From assembly GCA_951799405.1 (NCBI GenBank), contig OX637352.1, forward strand, positions 15,386,820 to 15,450,819: a stretch of DNA of 64,000 bases, written 5' to 3'. The number at the start of each line of letters is the position of its first letter. Positions within the stretch are counted from its first letter, which is position 1. Origin of the DNA: Agapetus fuscipes. Taxonomy: Eukaryota; Arthropoda; Insecta; Trichoptera; Glossosomatidae. The notes below the pieces were generated by a model that ran no database searches, was not told where the DNA came from, and worked only from the letters and a program-made list of their open reading frames with translations. Both the position numbers and the translations under genes were made by a program. Of this stretch, positions 35,801 to 43,884 are shown piece after piece.

Positions 35801-38800
35801 AAGTAATGTATAAAACTATTTATTTCATTTGTAACAATAAACTAACAATCATTTTTTTTCAAACCACGCGAAATTTATTTGATTGTGTAAAATAAAGCTG
35901 CAGACTCACCAACACTCTCGAATATGCCCTCAAGTCTTGATTCCCGATGTGATCACCGGCTTGTAGTTCCAATAGAAGGGCAACAAGAGGGGAACAAGTC
36001 AGAGGCGCGGGGATTTTTTGGGGATAACGCAGACAAGATGTTACACTATAAATGAAGCTTATTTGCATTTTATTCTCATAGACTATGGCAAATAATTTGA
36101 ATAAAAAAAATTGGTTTGGACTATAAACAGCTTACATGTGTTTTCTGCCATCAGGATGGTTCTGGTGCCAGTGACTGTGACCTCTTCCTCGATATGGGGC
36201 GTCTCCAGAAGCAGCAGGCTGCCGGGCCCTCTCTCCAGGCCCTGCAGAACTTCAGGAGACGGAGATCCATGCTTCAGACTATCAGGGATGCGGGGAAGGA
36301 GATCAAACTTCAAGTTGTACACATCTGGAACATACATTTTTGTTTTTAATAATTTTCTAAAAAACATGGGCTGTAGCAACATCAAATGTTTTTTTTTTTT
36401 TAAGAAAGCCTATGCGGGAGACTCCCTAGATTCGAGAGACTCTGAGGGTCTATGACACTTGTTATAGTGGCGCAGAGGTGTTGGTGATGTGGCACAGTGA
36501 ATTGACAAAGATGTTAATGAATGCAGCTACTATTACCACACAGAGAACAAAGAGAAATATTTTTCTACAAAAATAAATGACATTAATAAAGAGGTGGAAA
36601 AAACTATTTTTTAATTTTGTTTGCATGAAAATCAACAGTTCGCATTTTTGATTTTAAAATTTTTATTGTTCAAAAATAAAAGGTATCTTCAGGAGCATTG
36701 ATAATTGCTTTTAAAAACTTTTTGTGGTGACTGTTTTTTAGGTATATATTTTTTTTAACCTTATTTATTTAGAAAAATAATCAATAAACACGCCTGGTTT
36801 TTTATCATTACTGTTGCTCTTTTACTAAGACCATCTAAATCTAAATCTAAATCTAAGCTGCAAAGAGATGTATCATTTGAGATTCATATTAAATGCATTC
36901 CCACAAGCAGACATGCATAATTTCGCGCTTACACATGCCGCATGTGGACCTACAATATAAAAAACCCAACTCTCAAATGAACATAAGCCCTGCAACTCTT
37001 GCCGACCTTCCCTGAAGCAGGGGTGACATTGGCAATGTGAACCATTTTTTACAGTATGGGTGGTCAGCCGCATACCAACCTATCAGTCAAGGAATAAAGT
37101 TTAAGAAACAAAAACCGCAGGTATGGTGTATAAAACACTCTTAAATACATCCTATTATATATTTTTTAGTGTTAAGTCCATTTTTAATTATTCAAAAAAT
37201 TCAAATGGATAAAACGTAGTTTTAATTCACTTCTTCGTGTCAGCTTCACACCGTATTGGCCCAGTAACGAGCAATAATAAAAATAATAATATATTGACAA
37301 TATTTTTAGTGCCGTTTTGTAATTCACTGCAAGGGCACTGCAGAGCCATAGCCCCTCCCGAACAAGCATGTCTTCAATCCTGACTTAAATGCACTTGTAC
37401 TCTCCACAGCTCTCAGCTCGTGTGGTAAGGCATTCCACAGCAGAGGGCCAGCAATGCAAAAGGCACGATCTAAATAATTGGCCATGTTGCTTCTGCAGGG
37501 AACCCTGAATCTATTCACAGCAGTATTGCATGCAGACCTCAGGGTACCCCGCCTACCCTCTACTGTGTCCCCCACACATAGCTTTGAGATATACAGTGGC
37601 GCAATGTTCTGCGAGGACTTAAATACAGTTAAGCAGACCTTGTACTCCACCCTCTCCTTTATTTTCAGCCAATGAAGCTGATCCCTGAGTGAGGGTGTGA
37701 TGTGCTCAGTAATTTTTAAATTACAGATCAAACGTGCCGCAGCATTAAGCACAGATTGAAGTCTGCCCAGCTGTACAAGTGACAAGCCACTGTATATCCC
37801 ATTACAGTAATCAAGCCGGGAGAGCACAAATGCAGCAACAAGAGCCTTGGTTTCCTCGACTGGCAAACATCTCCTGATGCTCCTGATCAATCTAATCTGG
37901 AACATTCCAGCAATGTCTACAGCTCTTTGGTTTCCCGCAAAGAGATCATCCATGGAGCAGCTTGTCGGACAGGAGGGACAACACCGCAGGTGCTCCATAG
38001 TTTGCTGAGCTCCACACTCACATAGTGTAGAGTCCTCCCGTCGCGTTACGTTAATTCACTTATTACATCCTATTGTTTCTAGGGCATGCTTTGTAAAATG
38101 ATTTTTTTAATCCTACATATAAAACGGGTTATTGACCGGTCCGTAGTCTAGTGGTTAACACTTCTGACTCATAAATGAAAGGTTGTGGGTTCGAATCTCG
38201 GCAGAGCACAAAAAACTTACAATTTATATTTTCAAATATGCTCTTCGCTGAGTGAAAAATTCATAAACCTAAACCTTTACCAAAGACCGGTTACTAAAAG
38301 ACCATGCAGCCTTACAGCAACTGGCTCTTGCTTGAGAATTGGCGCTTTCTAGAACGACAACCAAGCTCGCAGAGGGCTCTTGAGGTATGATTCACATGAA
38401 TACAGCGCTCACCTTTTACTGCACAGGCTGAGGGTCCGAGAGAGGGTGGAATTTAAGTTGTGTCTCACTGTACATAGGGCCCTGAACGGCACGGCACCCC
38501 CATGTCTCGCTGAGCTATGCTCTGTCAATGGGACTTCAAAAAGACCACTACGCTCTGCCCTTACTGCTGTCAACAAGATTATAGTGCCCAATAGAGCAAA
38601 CACATCAAATTTTGCAGACAGAAGCTTTGCGGTGGCCGGGCCGGTGGCCTGGAACAATTCGCCCATCGGTGTTCGCGCAAACCAGCCTACCACCACCTTC
38701 AGAAAGGAACTGAAGACACTACTTTTCTCCAGAAGCCATGGCGCCCTTGAGATGGTCCTGGACCATTAAATGGCGCCACAGGAAAGAAATCATCCATCAT

Positions 38801-40887
38801 CATCACCAAATAAATCAGTACAATATTATCACATTATCATTATTGCAGAAATAAACCATGAGAAGTTGTGTTAACCTGACTGATTGAACATCTGCGTGAG
38901 CTCCTCCTGTATGAGCTTCCCCCTCTCCGTGTTATGGTAGGCCAGCACCACTAGCATGGAGATCTTCATGGGCAGCTTCTCCAGCTCGGAGATCCTCTGG
39001 TACGGCAGGGCAACACTGTCACATTAAAATAATGCAGATTAATTTTGAGTACCCTGAAGATTGAAGTCGTCGATAAACTCTATCAGTGCTATTCTTAGAA
39101 ATTTTAGTCGTCCGTTGACCCAACGCTTTAACAAACTAATGATGCCTGAGCTGGAAGTTTCATCAGCATGGTCATTCTTACCTACTGAATTTAGTAATAT
39201 TTGTATAAAGACAAATCAGCTGTTCACTTGCGGCCATCTTGGATTGACAGGTCTTCATACAAATGCATCATTAGTTTGTCAAAGCGTGGGATCAACCGAC
39301 GACTTCAATGTCTAAGAATAGCCCCGTATGACATCCCCACAGAGCCAGATGTAATAACTAATAAGTACCATGAAAGAAGGATGTCTGCCGTAACTGTAAC
39401 TGTAACTCTGTCGCCATTCCGCTAGGGGTGGCCAGAGCCTCTGCAGAGTTGCCTCCATTTTTTCCTATCCTTACATACCTCTTTCAATTCATTCATATCC
39501 ATCACCTTTTTCATGCATTTTCTTCTTTTACGCTCACTTTGTATATCCCATTCTTTCACAATCTCCTCAATCTGATCACTCCATACTTTTCTCGGTCGTC
39601 CCTTGGCGGTCACATAATTAGAATGGACAATGCTAACCTATTAAGGGCTTAGCACTCTCAGCACCAGAAGGCTGAGGGAGACCAGAGTTCACTTACTATG
39701 AGAAGTTGAGTGACCAACTTGATTCTGTGCAAAGGAGGGCAGTGAGGTTGATTAATGATCCTTCTCTGACATCCCATCTGCAGCAGCTTTGGCACAGAAG
39801 AAAAGTTGGAATGCTCCGTCTTTTTTATTCATTTTACAACGGAGCTTGTTCTGATGAGCTCCATTTATTAATCCCTCCCCCTCACATTCATCCCTTTGCA
39901 GTCGATCTCAAAACTATGAGAAGTTGGCGTTTTCATGACTCATTCCTTTGCCAAACTGCCCGTTTATGGAATGATCTACCAGTATCTGTGTTCCCTTCCC
40001 AATTTAATCTGGTTTTCTTCAAAACCAACATCAATCCCCACTCCCTTGCAGCGCCTCACGACACAAGCAAGAACTCAAGCAACTCCTCTGCGGCACCCTT
40101 CCAGGGTGACATAGACCCCCGAGACTTTTAAGAATTGGGGAGCCTCCCGCACAGGATTCCTTCAAAAAAAAAAAGTTACTCCCAATAAAATGTTTTATCC
40201 ACAATTTCTTATTCTAGTGAATCAGCCCTTGAAGACTACAGGAGAAAAACAAGAAATGTCAGCAAAAATAAGAAAATAACCTACTAATGCCATCTAGTGG
40301 GATCTGTGTGTATCTAAAGCGCTGCAAAATTTGTAATGCACCAACAGTCACTATTATAGTTTATGGTGGTATTTCCGTTTCTTTGTGACAGGCAATAACC
40401 ATGAGAAATACAGACTTTCAAATTTATAATTTAGATTTACTCAAAATGTTCTTCAACTGACATTCCTTGTTCTTCCCCTGTGGCCTGTACTGTACTGTAT
40501 CCTGCCGCCGTTCCACTAGGGGTGGCCGGTACCTCCGCAGATGCGCCTCCACTTTTTTCTGTCCTTACAAATCACTTTCGTTTCCTCAATATTCATGACC
40601 TTCTTCATACATACCCTTCTCTTATTCTCACTCTGCAGGTTCCATTCTTTCACAATCTCACCTGTAGTCTTCACTTATTCAGTTTAACCTTTAAGGTGGC
40701 GATATGCAACTCCCACGATCACCAGCACCGCCACAAGGGACATGCACACATAGTACATGCGCACACTGTGATGAAGGAGGAGGTGAGTTTAGTTACCGGT
40801 ACACTTCAGTGGTCTTCCACCACAGCGGGACTCCCACGATCACCAGCACCGCCACAAAGGACATGCGCGCGTACATGCGCGTGGACT
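20767..40887 (-). CDS. PIGS: GPI transamidase subunit PIG-S, gene span, 10 exons found
   Basis: Non-catalytic subunit of the ER-membrane complex (with PIG-K, PIG-T, PIG-U, GPAA1) that attaches GPI anchors to proteins. Exons in order: 40887–40797, 39015–38876, 36324–36136, 35670–35452, 33805–33705, 27773–27596, 26230–26046, 22374–22233, 21265–21061, 20887–20767. All phases are compatible, giving about 523 residues; human PIG-S has 555. It has an N-terminal membrane segment (SFVAVLVIVGVPLWWKTT) and a C-terminal one (YIPLFLPVMIPVLLSI), as in the family. The first exon, with the start codon and probably few residues, was not found upstream. The introns are filled with transposable elements. Confidence 0.92.
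20947..21031 (-). repeat. Partial tandem copy of the next-to-last PIGS exon
   Basis: About 85 bp nearly identical to 21065–21149, offset 118 bp, same orientation. It repeats the end of the exon (FLAAEAAFTDPSLLALLYFP) but the donor is lost (GATGACCAAAAAAG instead of GACGACCAGAA|GT). Confidence 0.88.
21061..21265 (-). CDS. PIGS: PIGS exon
   Basis: Reads EISNIVINDEVGASIYTAV and ends FTDPSLLALLYFPDDQ, both highly conserved in PIG-S. Acceptor AG at 21266–21267, donor GAA|GTATGC. Confidence 0.93.
21638..22155. mobile_element. LINE-A copy joined to a 276-bp fold-back element and a SINE-2 end
   Basis: 21638–21822 is a minus-strand LINE-A UTR. 21823–22098 is an inverted repeat with arms of about 120 bp (CAACAATCACTTTATTCGGG at one end) and a short loop around 21955–21970. 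22107–22155 is a SINE-2 3' end. Confidence 0.8.
22233..22374 (-). CDS. PIGS: PIGS exon
   Basis: Reads EPIPGVGLEELR, RDWELDALMRIRTIEQVTSA and TLRSLAQLLG, matching human PIG-S around its WELDRLLW…SLAQLLG stretch. Acceptor AG at 22375–22376, donor TTG|GTAAG. Phase 0 start, one trailing base. Confidence 0.92.
22556..24030 (+). mobile_element. Solo LTR, 1475 bp
   Basis: Begins TGTTATGTAAATTG and ends CGTAACA, so the ends are TG…CA with inverted TGTTA/TAACA. It is flanked on both sides by ATAT (22552–22555, 24031–24034) and interrupts a LINE-A tail whose two halves rejoin cleanly. TATAAAAG at 23822–23829 and AATAAA at 23941–23946 fit U3 and R. The GC-rich part 22935–23290 has three diverged GGGGCTC…GAGGAA units. 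Orientation is inferred from these signals. No internal retroviral-type coding region is present. Confidence 0.8.
24031..24475 (-). mobile_element. LINE-A remainder after the LTR insertion
   Basis: Continues the UTR cut at 22555 (ATATTCATTCAAAGCTCTC) up to a coding remnant with [12 protein letters not shown] at 24368–24475. 24480–24610 holds a minor LINE-B-like remnant on the plus strand. Confidence 0.75.
24684..24858. mobile_element. Palindromic fold-back MITE, copy 1
   Basis: Two arms of about 80 bp with ends GTACAAGTTTTT / AAAAACTCGTAC and a loop near 24768–24782. Same family as 62897–63086. Confidence 0.85.
25004..25220. mobile_element. Palindromic fold-back element
   Basis: Near-perfect arms of about 105 bp (AATCAAATAAATATACTG… and its inverse) around a short loop at 25112–25125. 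Each arm has TGAGGATGCC…GGCGAAAACTG, a hairpin within the hairpin. Confidence 0.85.
25270..25345 (-). mobile_element. CR1/L2-like LINE tail fragment
   Basis: GAT repeats at 25270–25287 and the terminal hairpin AGCGCC…GGGCGCT at 25294–25330, then a scrap of LINE-A UTR to about 25393. Confidence 0.65.
25394..25806 (+). mobile_element. Modular SINE-1 joined to SINE-2
   Basis: A 5'-truncated SINE-1 body (ACCATTTATATTTT…) runs to GACCAAGCTCG at 25553, then TAAAAAGG and a complete tRNA-like SINE-2 head (TTGATAGCTGAATTGGTAGA, B-box GGGTTCGATCTC) and body to the TACACTATATGTGTAGC end. The junction is shared with 53818 and 28400. Confidence 0.82.
25818..25992 (+). mobile_element. LINE-A 3' UTR copy, partial
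   Basis: Distal UTR from TTACCCCTGTTTCA to GCAACTTAGATTATGG. Confidence 0.75.
26046..26230 (-). CDS. PIGS: PIGS exon
   Basis: Reads VGVEQSAFLSPRWGGVVIAN, the conserved SPRWGG block of PIG-S, and ends FFLTQLRQLLGIQNT. Acceptor AG at 26231–26232, donor ACG|GTACAT. Confidence 0.93.
26300..26840. mobile_element. LINE-C tail (minus) followed by CR1-like LINE end (plus)
   Basis: 26315–26435 reads on the minus strand [19 protein letters not shown], a LINE-C C-terminus. 26440–26830 encodes on the plus strand a broken reverse-transcriptase end (DYKLCLMVFKTLHGLAPDSL, FRDAVPAAWNALPD-like) and a tail of the AGGCGC…GGCGC type. Confidence 0.7.
26860..27185 (-). mobile_element. LINE-C reverse-transcriptase remnant
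   Basis: Minus-strand coding remains of the [10 protein letters not shown]…RMDDERLTKKAY…GRGRSRKE type, with frameshifts. Confidence 0.65.
27193..27567 (-). repeat. Three partial tandem copies of a PIGS exon, 125-bp unit
   Basis: Direct repeats at 27193, 27318 and 27443, with the fourth unit being the real exon end at 27568–27692. Each copy holds the exon 3' part (PCLNLVLYVPPCxxAPIYIY), the donor G|GTGATG and about 20 bp of intron; a 17-bp stretch of exon (around GCTGGAGAAGAAG) is missing in the copies. No acceptor is evident in front of them. Confidence 0.92.
27596..27773 (-). CDS. PIGS: PIGS exon
   Basis: Reads VPDNSEFKRHFILSEDVLPH, LITPLEKKLSSHISKEPCLN and LVLYVPPCQQAPIYIYTKR, matching the human HSLPHVINPVES…LNFLLYVPE…PLYI region. 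Acceptor AG at 27774–27775, donor AGAG|GTGATG. Phase 0 start, one trailing base. Confidence 0.92.
27935..28085 (-). mobile_element. CR1/L2-like LINE end
   Basis: GAT-repeat tail at 27943–27962 with hairpin AGCGCCGTTTCGTAACG…GGGCGCT, then a degraded reverse-transcriptase end. Confidence 0.65.
28088..28545 (-). mobile_element. Modular SINE-1 joined to SINE-2
   Basis: On the minus strand a SINE-1 body (28545–28401) ends GACCAAGCTCG, then TAAAAAGT and a SINE-2 head and body to 28088. Same junction as at 25553. Confidence 0.75.
28546..29387. other. Intergenic-type intron DNA
   Basis: Mostly AT-rich with no gene. 28573–28606 (GCCACGGCCAAGGCCATACT…) is an imperfect inverted copy of 33442–33476, possibly the end of a large TIR element. 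A frame at 28899–29153 has no recognisable features. Confidence 0.4.
30740..31897. mobile_element. hAT-like element with two nested LINE-A copies
   Basis: Left end TAGGGGTAAGCAACCTGCTG and right end GGTTGCCGACCCCTG are imperfect inverse copies. Between them are LINE-A copies at 30814–31480 (minus, with a coding remnant 31407–31171) and 31600–31833 (minus). No clear target duplication. Confidence 0.6.
32655..32905 (+). mobile_element. LINE-A 3' UTR copy
   Basis: From TATAGGTCAATATGCATCTG to the CTTAGAATAGATTAGAT tail. The neighbouring 31915–32654 and 32906–33160 hold nothing recognisable. Confidence 0.75.
33705..33805 (-). CDS. PIGS: PIGS exon
   Basis: Reads YLQPFVAALQEIHNFTLKSQ and WLYFVQLDFHPKE, matching the human YVQPFLNALG…SQILYYAML region. 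Acceptor AG at 33806–33807. The donor GAG|GTCAAC is weak, but the phase fits both neighbours. Confidence 0.85.
33848..34135 (-). mobile_element. SINE-1 without 5S head, CR1-like tail
   Basis: Minus-strand copy from the tRNA-like head (about 34135) to the AATAATATTAGG tail at 33843. Confidence 0.8.
34388..35165. mobile_element. LINE-A (plus), CR1-like LINE end (minus), LINE-A (minus)
   Basis: 34388–34650 is a plus LINE-A UTR with an AGATTTAGA-type tail. 34655–34885 is a CR1-like reverse-transcriptase remnant (DRAFCMAGPVLWKALFHEL-like). 34900–35165 is a minus LINE-A UTR. Confidence 0.75.
35195..35430 (-). mobile_element. SINE-1 copy, diverged
   Basis: Body and tRNA-like head (inverted B-box GGGATTTGAACCCACAACC) on the minus strand; it ends about 20 bp before a PIGS donor. 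Confidence 0.75.
35452..35670 (-). CDS. PIGS: PIGS exon
   Basis: Reads AVKLSRVLREWLLCEESVRT, then AMRLGGQARLDSAG and PAIALTLSVAVPSPDLIHVK. It corresponds to the central lumenal part of PIG-S. Acceptor AG at 35671–35672, donor GAAG|GTAAAC. Confidence 0.88.
36136..36324 (-). CDS. PIGS: PIGS exon
   Basis: Reads VYNLKFDLLPRIPDSLKHGS and GSLLLLETPHIEEEVTVTGT, ending ILMAENT. Less conserved than the others but placed correctly, and both phases fit. Acceptor AG at 36325–36326, donor ACAT|GTAAGC. Confidence 0.85.
36385..36500 (-). mobile_element. LINE-D 3' tail with poly(A)
   Basis: A T-run at 36389–36400 (poly(A) on the minus strand), then the inverse of GTGTCATAGACCCT…GGGAGTCTCCCGCA, the shared 3' UTR of this LINE group. 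Confidence 0.75.
36838..37096 (-). mobile_element. LINE-A 3' UTR copy, AAATCT-tail variant
   Basis: Tail CTAAATCTAAATCTAAGCTG, UTR to AACCTATCAGTCAAGG. 36501–36837 and 37097–37265 are AT-rich with nothing recognised. Confidence 0.85.
37270..38040 (-). mobile_element. CR1/L2-like LINE, 224-codon RT remnant
   Basis: Frame 37998–37324 encodes VAAFVLSRLDYCNGIYSGL, LNAAARLICNLK, LRDQLHWLKIKERVEYKVC and LDRAFCIAGPLLWNALPHEL, the C-terminal end of a non-LTR reverse transcriptase. The tail hairpin is at 37300–37340. Confidence 0.88.
38137..38413 (+). mobile_element. SINE-1 without 5S head
   Basis: Good tRNA-like head (GTAGTCTAGTGGTTAACACT, B-box GGGTTCGAATC) and the body to CAGCGCTCACC. Confidence 0.82.
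38414..38805 (+). mobile_element. CR1/L2-like LINE 3' end
   Basis: Encodes LRVRERVEFKLCLTVHRALN and FADRSFAVAGPVAWNNSPIG, then the hairpin GGCGCC…GGCGCC and an ATC-repeat tail. It directly follows a SINE-1. Confidence 0.82.
38876..39015 (-). CDS. PIGS: PIGS exon
   Basis: Reads VALPYQRISELEKLPMKISM and LVVLAYHNTERGKLIQEELT, matching the human SLPYSQISGL region just after the first membrane segment. Acceptor AG at 39016–39017, donor TCAG|GTTAAC. Confidence 0.9.
39087..39325. mobile_element. MITE with long TIRs
   Basis: Arms of about 50 bp (GCTATTCTTAGAAATTTTAG … inverse ending AAGAATAGCCCC). Uninterrupted copy of the family found nested at 56223–57233. Confidence 0.8.
39375..39613 (-). mobile_element. 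LINE-B 3' end
   Basis: TAACTG repeats at 39391–39411, then the inverse of the RGSGHP stop region and a frame up to GRPRKVWSDQ at 39605. Confidence 0.82.
39660..40172 (+). mobile_element. LINE-D 3' end with poly(A)
   Basis: Frame 39706–40131 encodes LDSVQRRAVRLINDPSLTSH and FLCQTARLWNDLPVSVFPSQ, a Jockey/R1-like reverse-transcriptase end. The short UTR ends in an A-run at 40160–40172. Confidence 0.82.
40480..40680 (-). mobile_element. LINE-C 3' end
   Basis: GTACTGTACTGTA-type tail followed by the inverse of GGTGHP-like and KDRKKW-like coding. Confidence 0.7.
40709..40772 (-). repeat. Partial tandem copy of the first recognised PIGS exon
   Basis: About 60 bp similar to 40830–40890, offset 121 bp, same orientation. 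It covers the exon 5' half (MYARMSFVAVLVIVGV region) with a 4-bp-scale insertion and ends after GTGGGAGT. Its acceptor is degenerate. Confidence 0.82.
40797..40887 (-). CDS. PIGS: PIGS N-terminal exon with first membrane segment
   Basis: Reads STRMYARMSFVAVLVIVGVP and LWWKTTEVYR, matching human LGLPLWWKTTETYR. Acceptor AG at 40888–40889 with one base of the first codon missing, so a further upstream exon carries the start unless an internal Met is used. Donor CG|GTAACT. Confidence 0.9.
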
Positions 40888-41059
40888 CTGCAACAATAAC
40901 AAGTAAAGCATACATTTCCAATGGACATTTGTCTGTAGGAGACCTCCTAGGATGAGATGGCGTGATAGCTGGCAGTCTAGATCACAAGAGAAAGTAGCGG
41001 CACTAACAGACCTCACAGATCTATGAATGGAAGAAGGAAAAGACATGTGTGGTTTAGAT

Positions 41060-41790
41060 TTTTTGTTCTTGTATCCAACGGTCATTCCGCAAGTGGTGGC
41101 CAGTACCTCTGCAGATGTGTCTACACTTTGTTCTTTCCTTGCACACTTCTTTCATCACCTCGGCATTCATCAAATCACTGTTCCGCTGAAAGGTACCATA
41201 TTGACTTTTGATTTAATGTTTACGAACGATTGAACGATTACTACATTTCTTTTATTTATTATTAATTTTCAGAGCAGCGACAGGTAGAAACTGACAAAAT
41301 GCCTCATGATTTTTGTTTAACCTCTCTCTCAAGTAAACCTAACACCGAAGTTAATAAAATATGATTTTAGCTGCAAAGTAAAATAAACAACACAAAGCGA
41401 ATGTAAGTATTTGCATCCACTTCGATAGTTCATCATCACCCTCTTCATGCATGCACTTTTTCATTTATTTGTCATCTCACTTATTTGATCAATCCATTCA
41501 TTACTTGGTTTACCCTTCCATGCTTCCATGCTCACCTTTTGCATTCTCTTTGTACACTCTTTGTCAGTCGTTCATCATACATTGTTTCAAGATACCGGAG
41601 CCATCACATTGACCTCTCTGTACTCCTTTATATTTTCATTCTCATATTCCCGTTTATACTGCACTCGTTCATAGCCCAGTCATCTTGAATCCTATCATTC
41701 AGAATCTTACCGCAGGCATTCCTCGTAAGTCAGCCATTTCTGCCGTACATTCTTCACTTAGTTAGCTTTCAATCACCATCAATAAAACGA
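41060..41790 (-). mobile_element. LINE-C remnants
   Basis: Two degraded minus-strand pieces (41085–41190 and 41425–41780) resembling the LINE-C coding end. They are interrupted by AT-rich DNA without recognisable content. Confidence 0.5.
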
Positions 41791-41834
41791 AACGCAACTA
41801 AGCTACACATATAGTGTAACTTCTTGCCGCGTTA

Positions 41835-42250
41835 TCCCCGAAGGGGTCGCATGTACCATGAGGAATTACTTGAGAAAACCAGCTCCAGGAGCCTGGAATC
41901 TCGGCGCAACGGTTCTCTAATGGTGCTTTGTTACAAGATCATTAACGGCTTAATTGACAGCCCCACCCTGTTAGAGAGTTTTGAGCTATATGTACCAGAT
42001 GGCTACGGCCGGGGAAGACGGCATGAACTTTTTCATGTACCGCTGTCCCGTACCGACGTCATGGCGCAACATGCCTTAACTCGGAGTGTTACTATGATCA
42101 ACTCCGCTGACATAGACATATTTTACATTAACTTAGAATCATTCAAAGATCTAGTTAAAGAGTTCCTCCCAGCTTGTTAATGACTGTGTGAGGGTGCGCT
42201 GTAATAAGGGAAACCTGTTGTGCACAAAACAAAAAAAAAAAAAAAAAAAA
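41835..42250 (+). mobile_element. Poly(A) LINE 3' end
   Basis: Frame 41824–42180 encodes RRNGSLMVLCYKIINGLIDS and GRGRRHELFHVPLSRTDVMA, an L2/Jockey-like reverse-transcriptase end, with a UTR ending in a 20-base A-run at 42231–42250. A piece of SINE-2 precedes it at 41785–41855. Confidence 0.75.
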
Positions 42251-42251
42251 A

Positions 42252-42517
42252 CTGTGGCGAGTAGAACCTATTTATTTTTACAGGTAAGGGGGCCGGCCTT
42301 ACGCCAACCACTTCAGTTGAAGTGGAGGTTTCCCAGCTCCCGAGAGTGCTGGTACTCGTTTCTTGTGAAGGCTGAGTAAACCTTGCCGGTATTTTATTTT
42401 GGGGTTTGAAATAAACACCGAAACGGGAAATAATTTCTGACACCCTCGGTGGGATTCGAACCCGAGCTTTCGGCATGGAATGCAAGCACTCTACCACCTG
42501 AGCTATCGACCGGAGCC
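42252..42517 (-). mobile_element. SINE-2, good copy
   Basis: Head at 42440–42517 (inverted B-box GGGATTCGAACCCGAGC) and body to the CTGTGGCGAGTAGAACC region; the distal end is replaced by the preceding A-run. Confidence 0.78.
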
Positions 42518-42584
42518 TCAATATCGATCAATGCCTCAATTATATCACAACATAATACATCAGAGTCGGTGACAATATTCCGTT

Positions 42585-42885
42585 GTGTACCAGTTGATAG
42601 TTCAGTAGGAAGAGTACTTGCATTCCATCACAAGAGCTCGGGAGTCAGAAATGATTTCCCGTTAAGCGCAAAATGAAATACCGGCAGGGTTTACCCAGCC
42701 TTCACAATAAATGATTACCAGCACGCTCGGAAGCTGGGACACCCCCACTTCAATTGAATTGGTTGGCGTAAGGCTGACCACCTTACTGTGTAATAACCAC
42801 TCACCACATGGGACGGACCCCTTTGGGGAGAACATGGCAAGTAGTTACACTATTTGTGTAGCTTGTTTGCGTAGTGTACCGTCTC
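42585..42885 (+). mobile_element. SINE-2, diverged copy
   Basis: Head GTTGATAGTTCAGTAGGAAG and body to GTTACACTATTTGTGTAGC; a short deletion removes the B-box region. 42890–43200 is AT-rich with nothing recognised. Confidence 0.72.
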
Positions 42886-43210
42886 ACACGTTTTATATAT
42901 TTGTTTTATTCACAATACAGATATAACAAGCATGAAGAGATGGTTTTTAATGTTAACAATAGATTGATAATTTTTCCCAAATATTCTCTCATATTTTTTA
43001 TTCCACAGAATGTACTTGTGAAGGCCTAAAGAGAAAACAATCACAGGATGTATATTTTTGGTGCATTATCATGTAAACAATATGAAATCTCATCATTTCC
43101 AATTAATTAACATTTAACAATGGTTGTTTAATTAAATATTTATATTAATTTTATTATTGAATAACTGTTTTGAAGGACTTTAAACATTAATTATGTATTG
43201 TTAAATTAAA

Positions 43211-43440
43211 ATGAAAATGGTGGTACACAATTGTATATTGTTGCCGACCCTGATGTCTAGACGCGAGTCGTGGACGGTGAATGAAAGAGAAGTAAATAAG
43301 GTATGCTCCATAGAAATGGCTCATTTGAGAAGTATGACAGGAAAAACACTGAAAGATAGAGTGAGAAACGAATTGGTTCTGAATGAATGCGCAGTAAAAG
43401 AAAGCGTGAAAGTGAAAGTTCAAAGAAGTGTGATATATAA
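43211..43440 (+). mobile_element. LINE-C reverse-transcriptase fragment
   Basis: Encodes SWTVNEREVNKVCSIEMAHL, RSMTGKTLKDRVRNELVLNE and KESVKVKVQRSV; stops in an AT repeat at 43436. Confidence 0.8.
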
Positions 43441-43489
43441 TATATATATATATATATGTCTGGCTTATTTATTTTTAATTGCACATGAT

Positions 43490-43880
43490 AAGAGAGCGCC
43501 GTTTTTGTGTGTGTCACACCTCAAGGGCCCTCTCCGATCACGGATAAGACTTTTTGAAAAGGTGCGTCTTGAGAGCTCCGCGAAATAGATCGGAGTTCTT
43601 CACTCCGGGTGGCAGTCTGTTCCACTCCAGCGGACCCACAACACGGAAAGCACGGTCTCCAAAATTTGTACGGATCTGACGGTGCGGCTGAACCAAATTG
43701 ATTGCACCATCGCCCGCGGATCTGAGTGTCTGCCTCCTCACACCCATCTCAACAGGCGAAATCATATCAGTCAGATAAGGTGGAGCCAAGCCATTGATGG
43801 CTTTATATACCATCAGACAAACACGGTAGACCACCCTCTCCGGGAAACGAAGCCAATGTAGTGTTTTTAACAGCGGAGTG
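43490..43880 (-). mobile_element. CR1/L2-like LINE 3' end, donor of the SINE-1 tail
   Basis: Frame 43834–43538 encodes VYRVCLMVYKAINGLAPPYL and FGDRAFRVVGPLEWNRLPPG. Its 3' end (43532–43494) matches the SINE-1 tail at 19639–19677 in 36 of 39 bases. Confidence 0.85.
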
Positions 43881-43884
43881 ATGT

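Noticed and set aside
38137..38210. True tRNA genes (A- and B-box sequences here and at many other places)
   Set aside because: No closed cloverleaf; each is followed by a conserved SINE body, so these are SINE heads.
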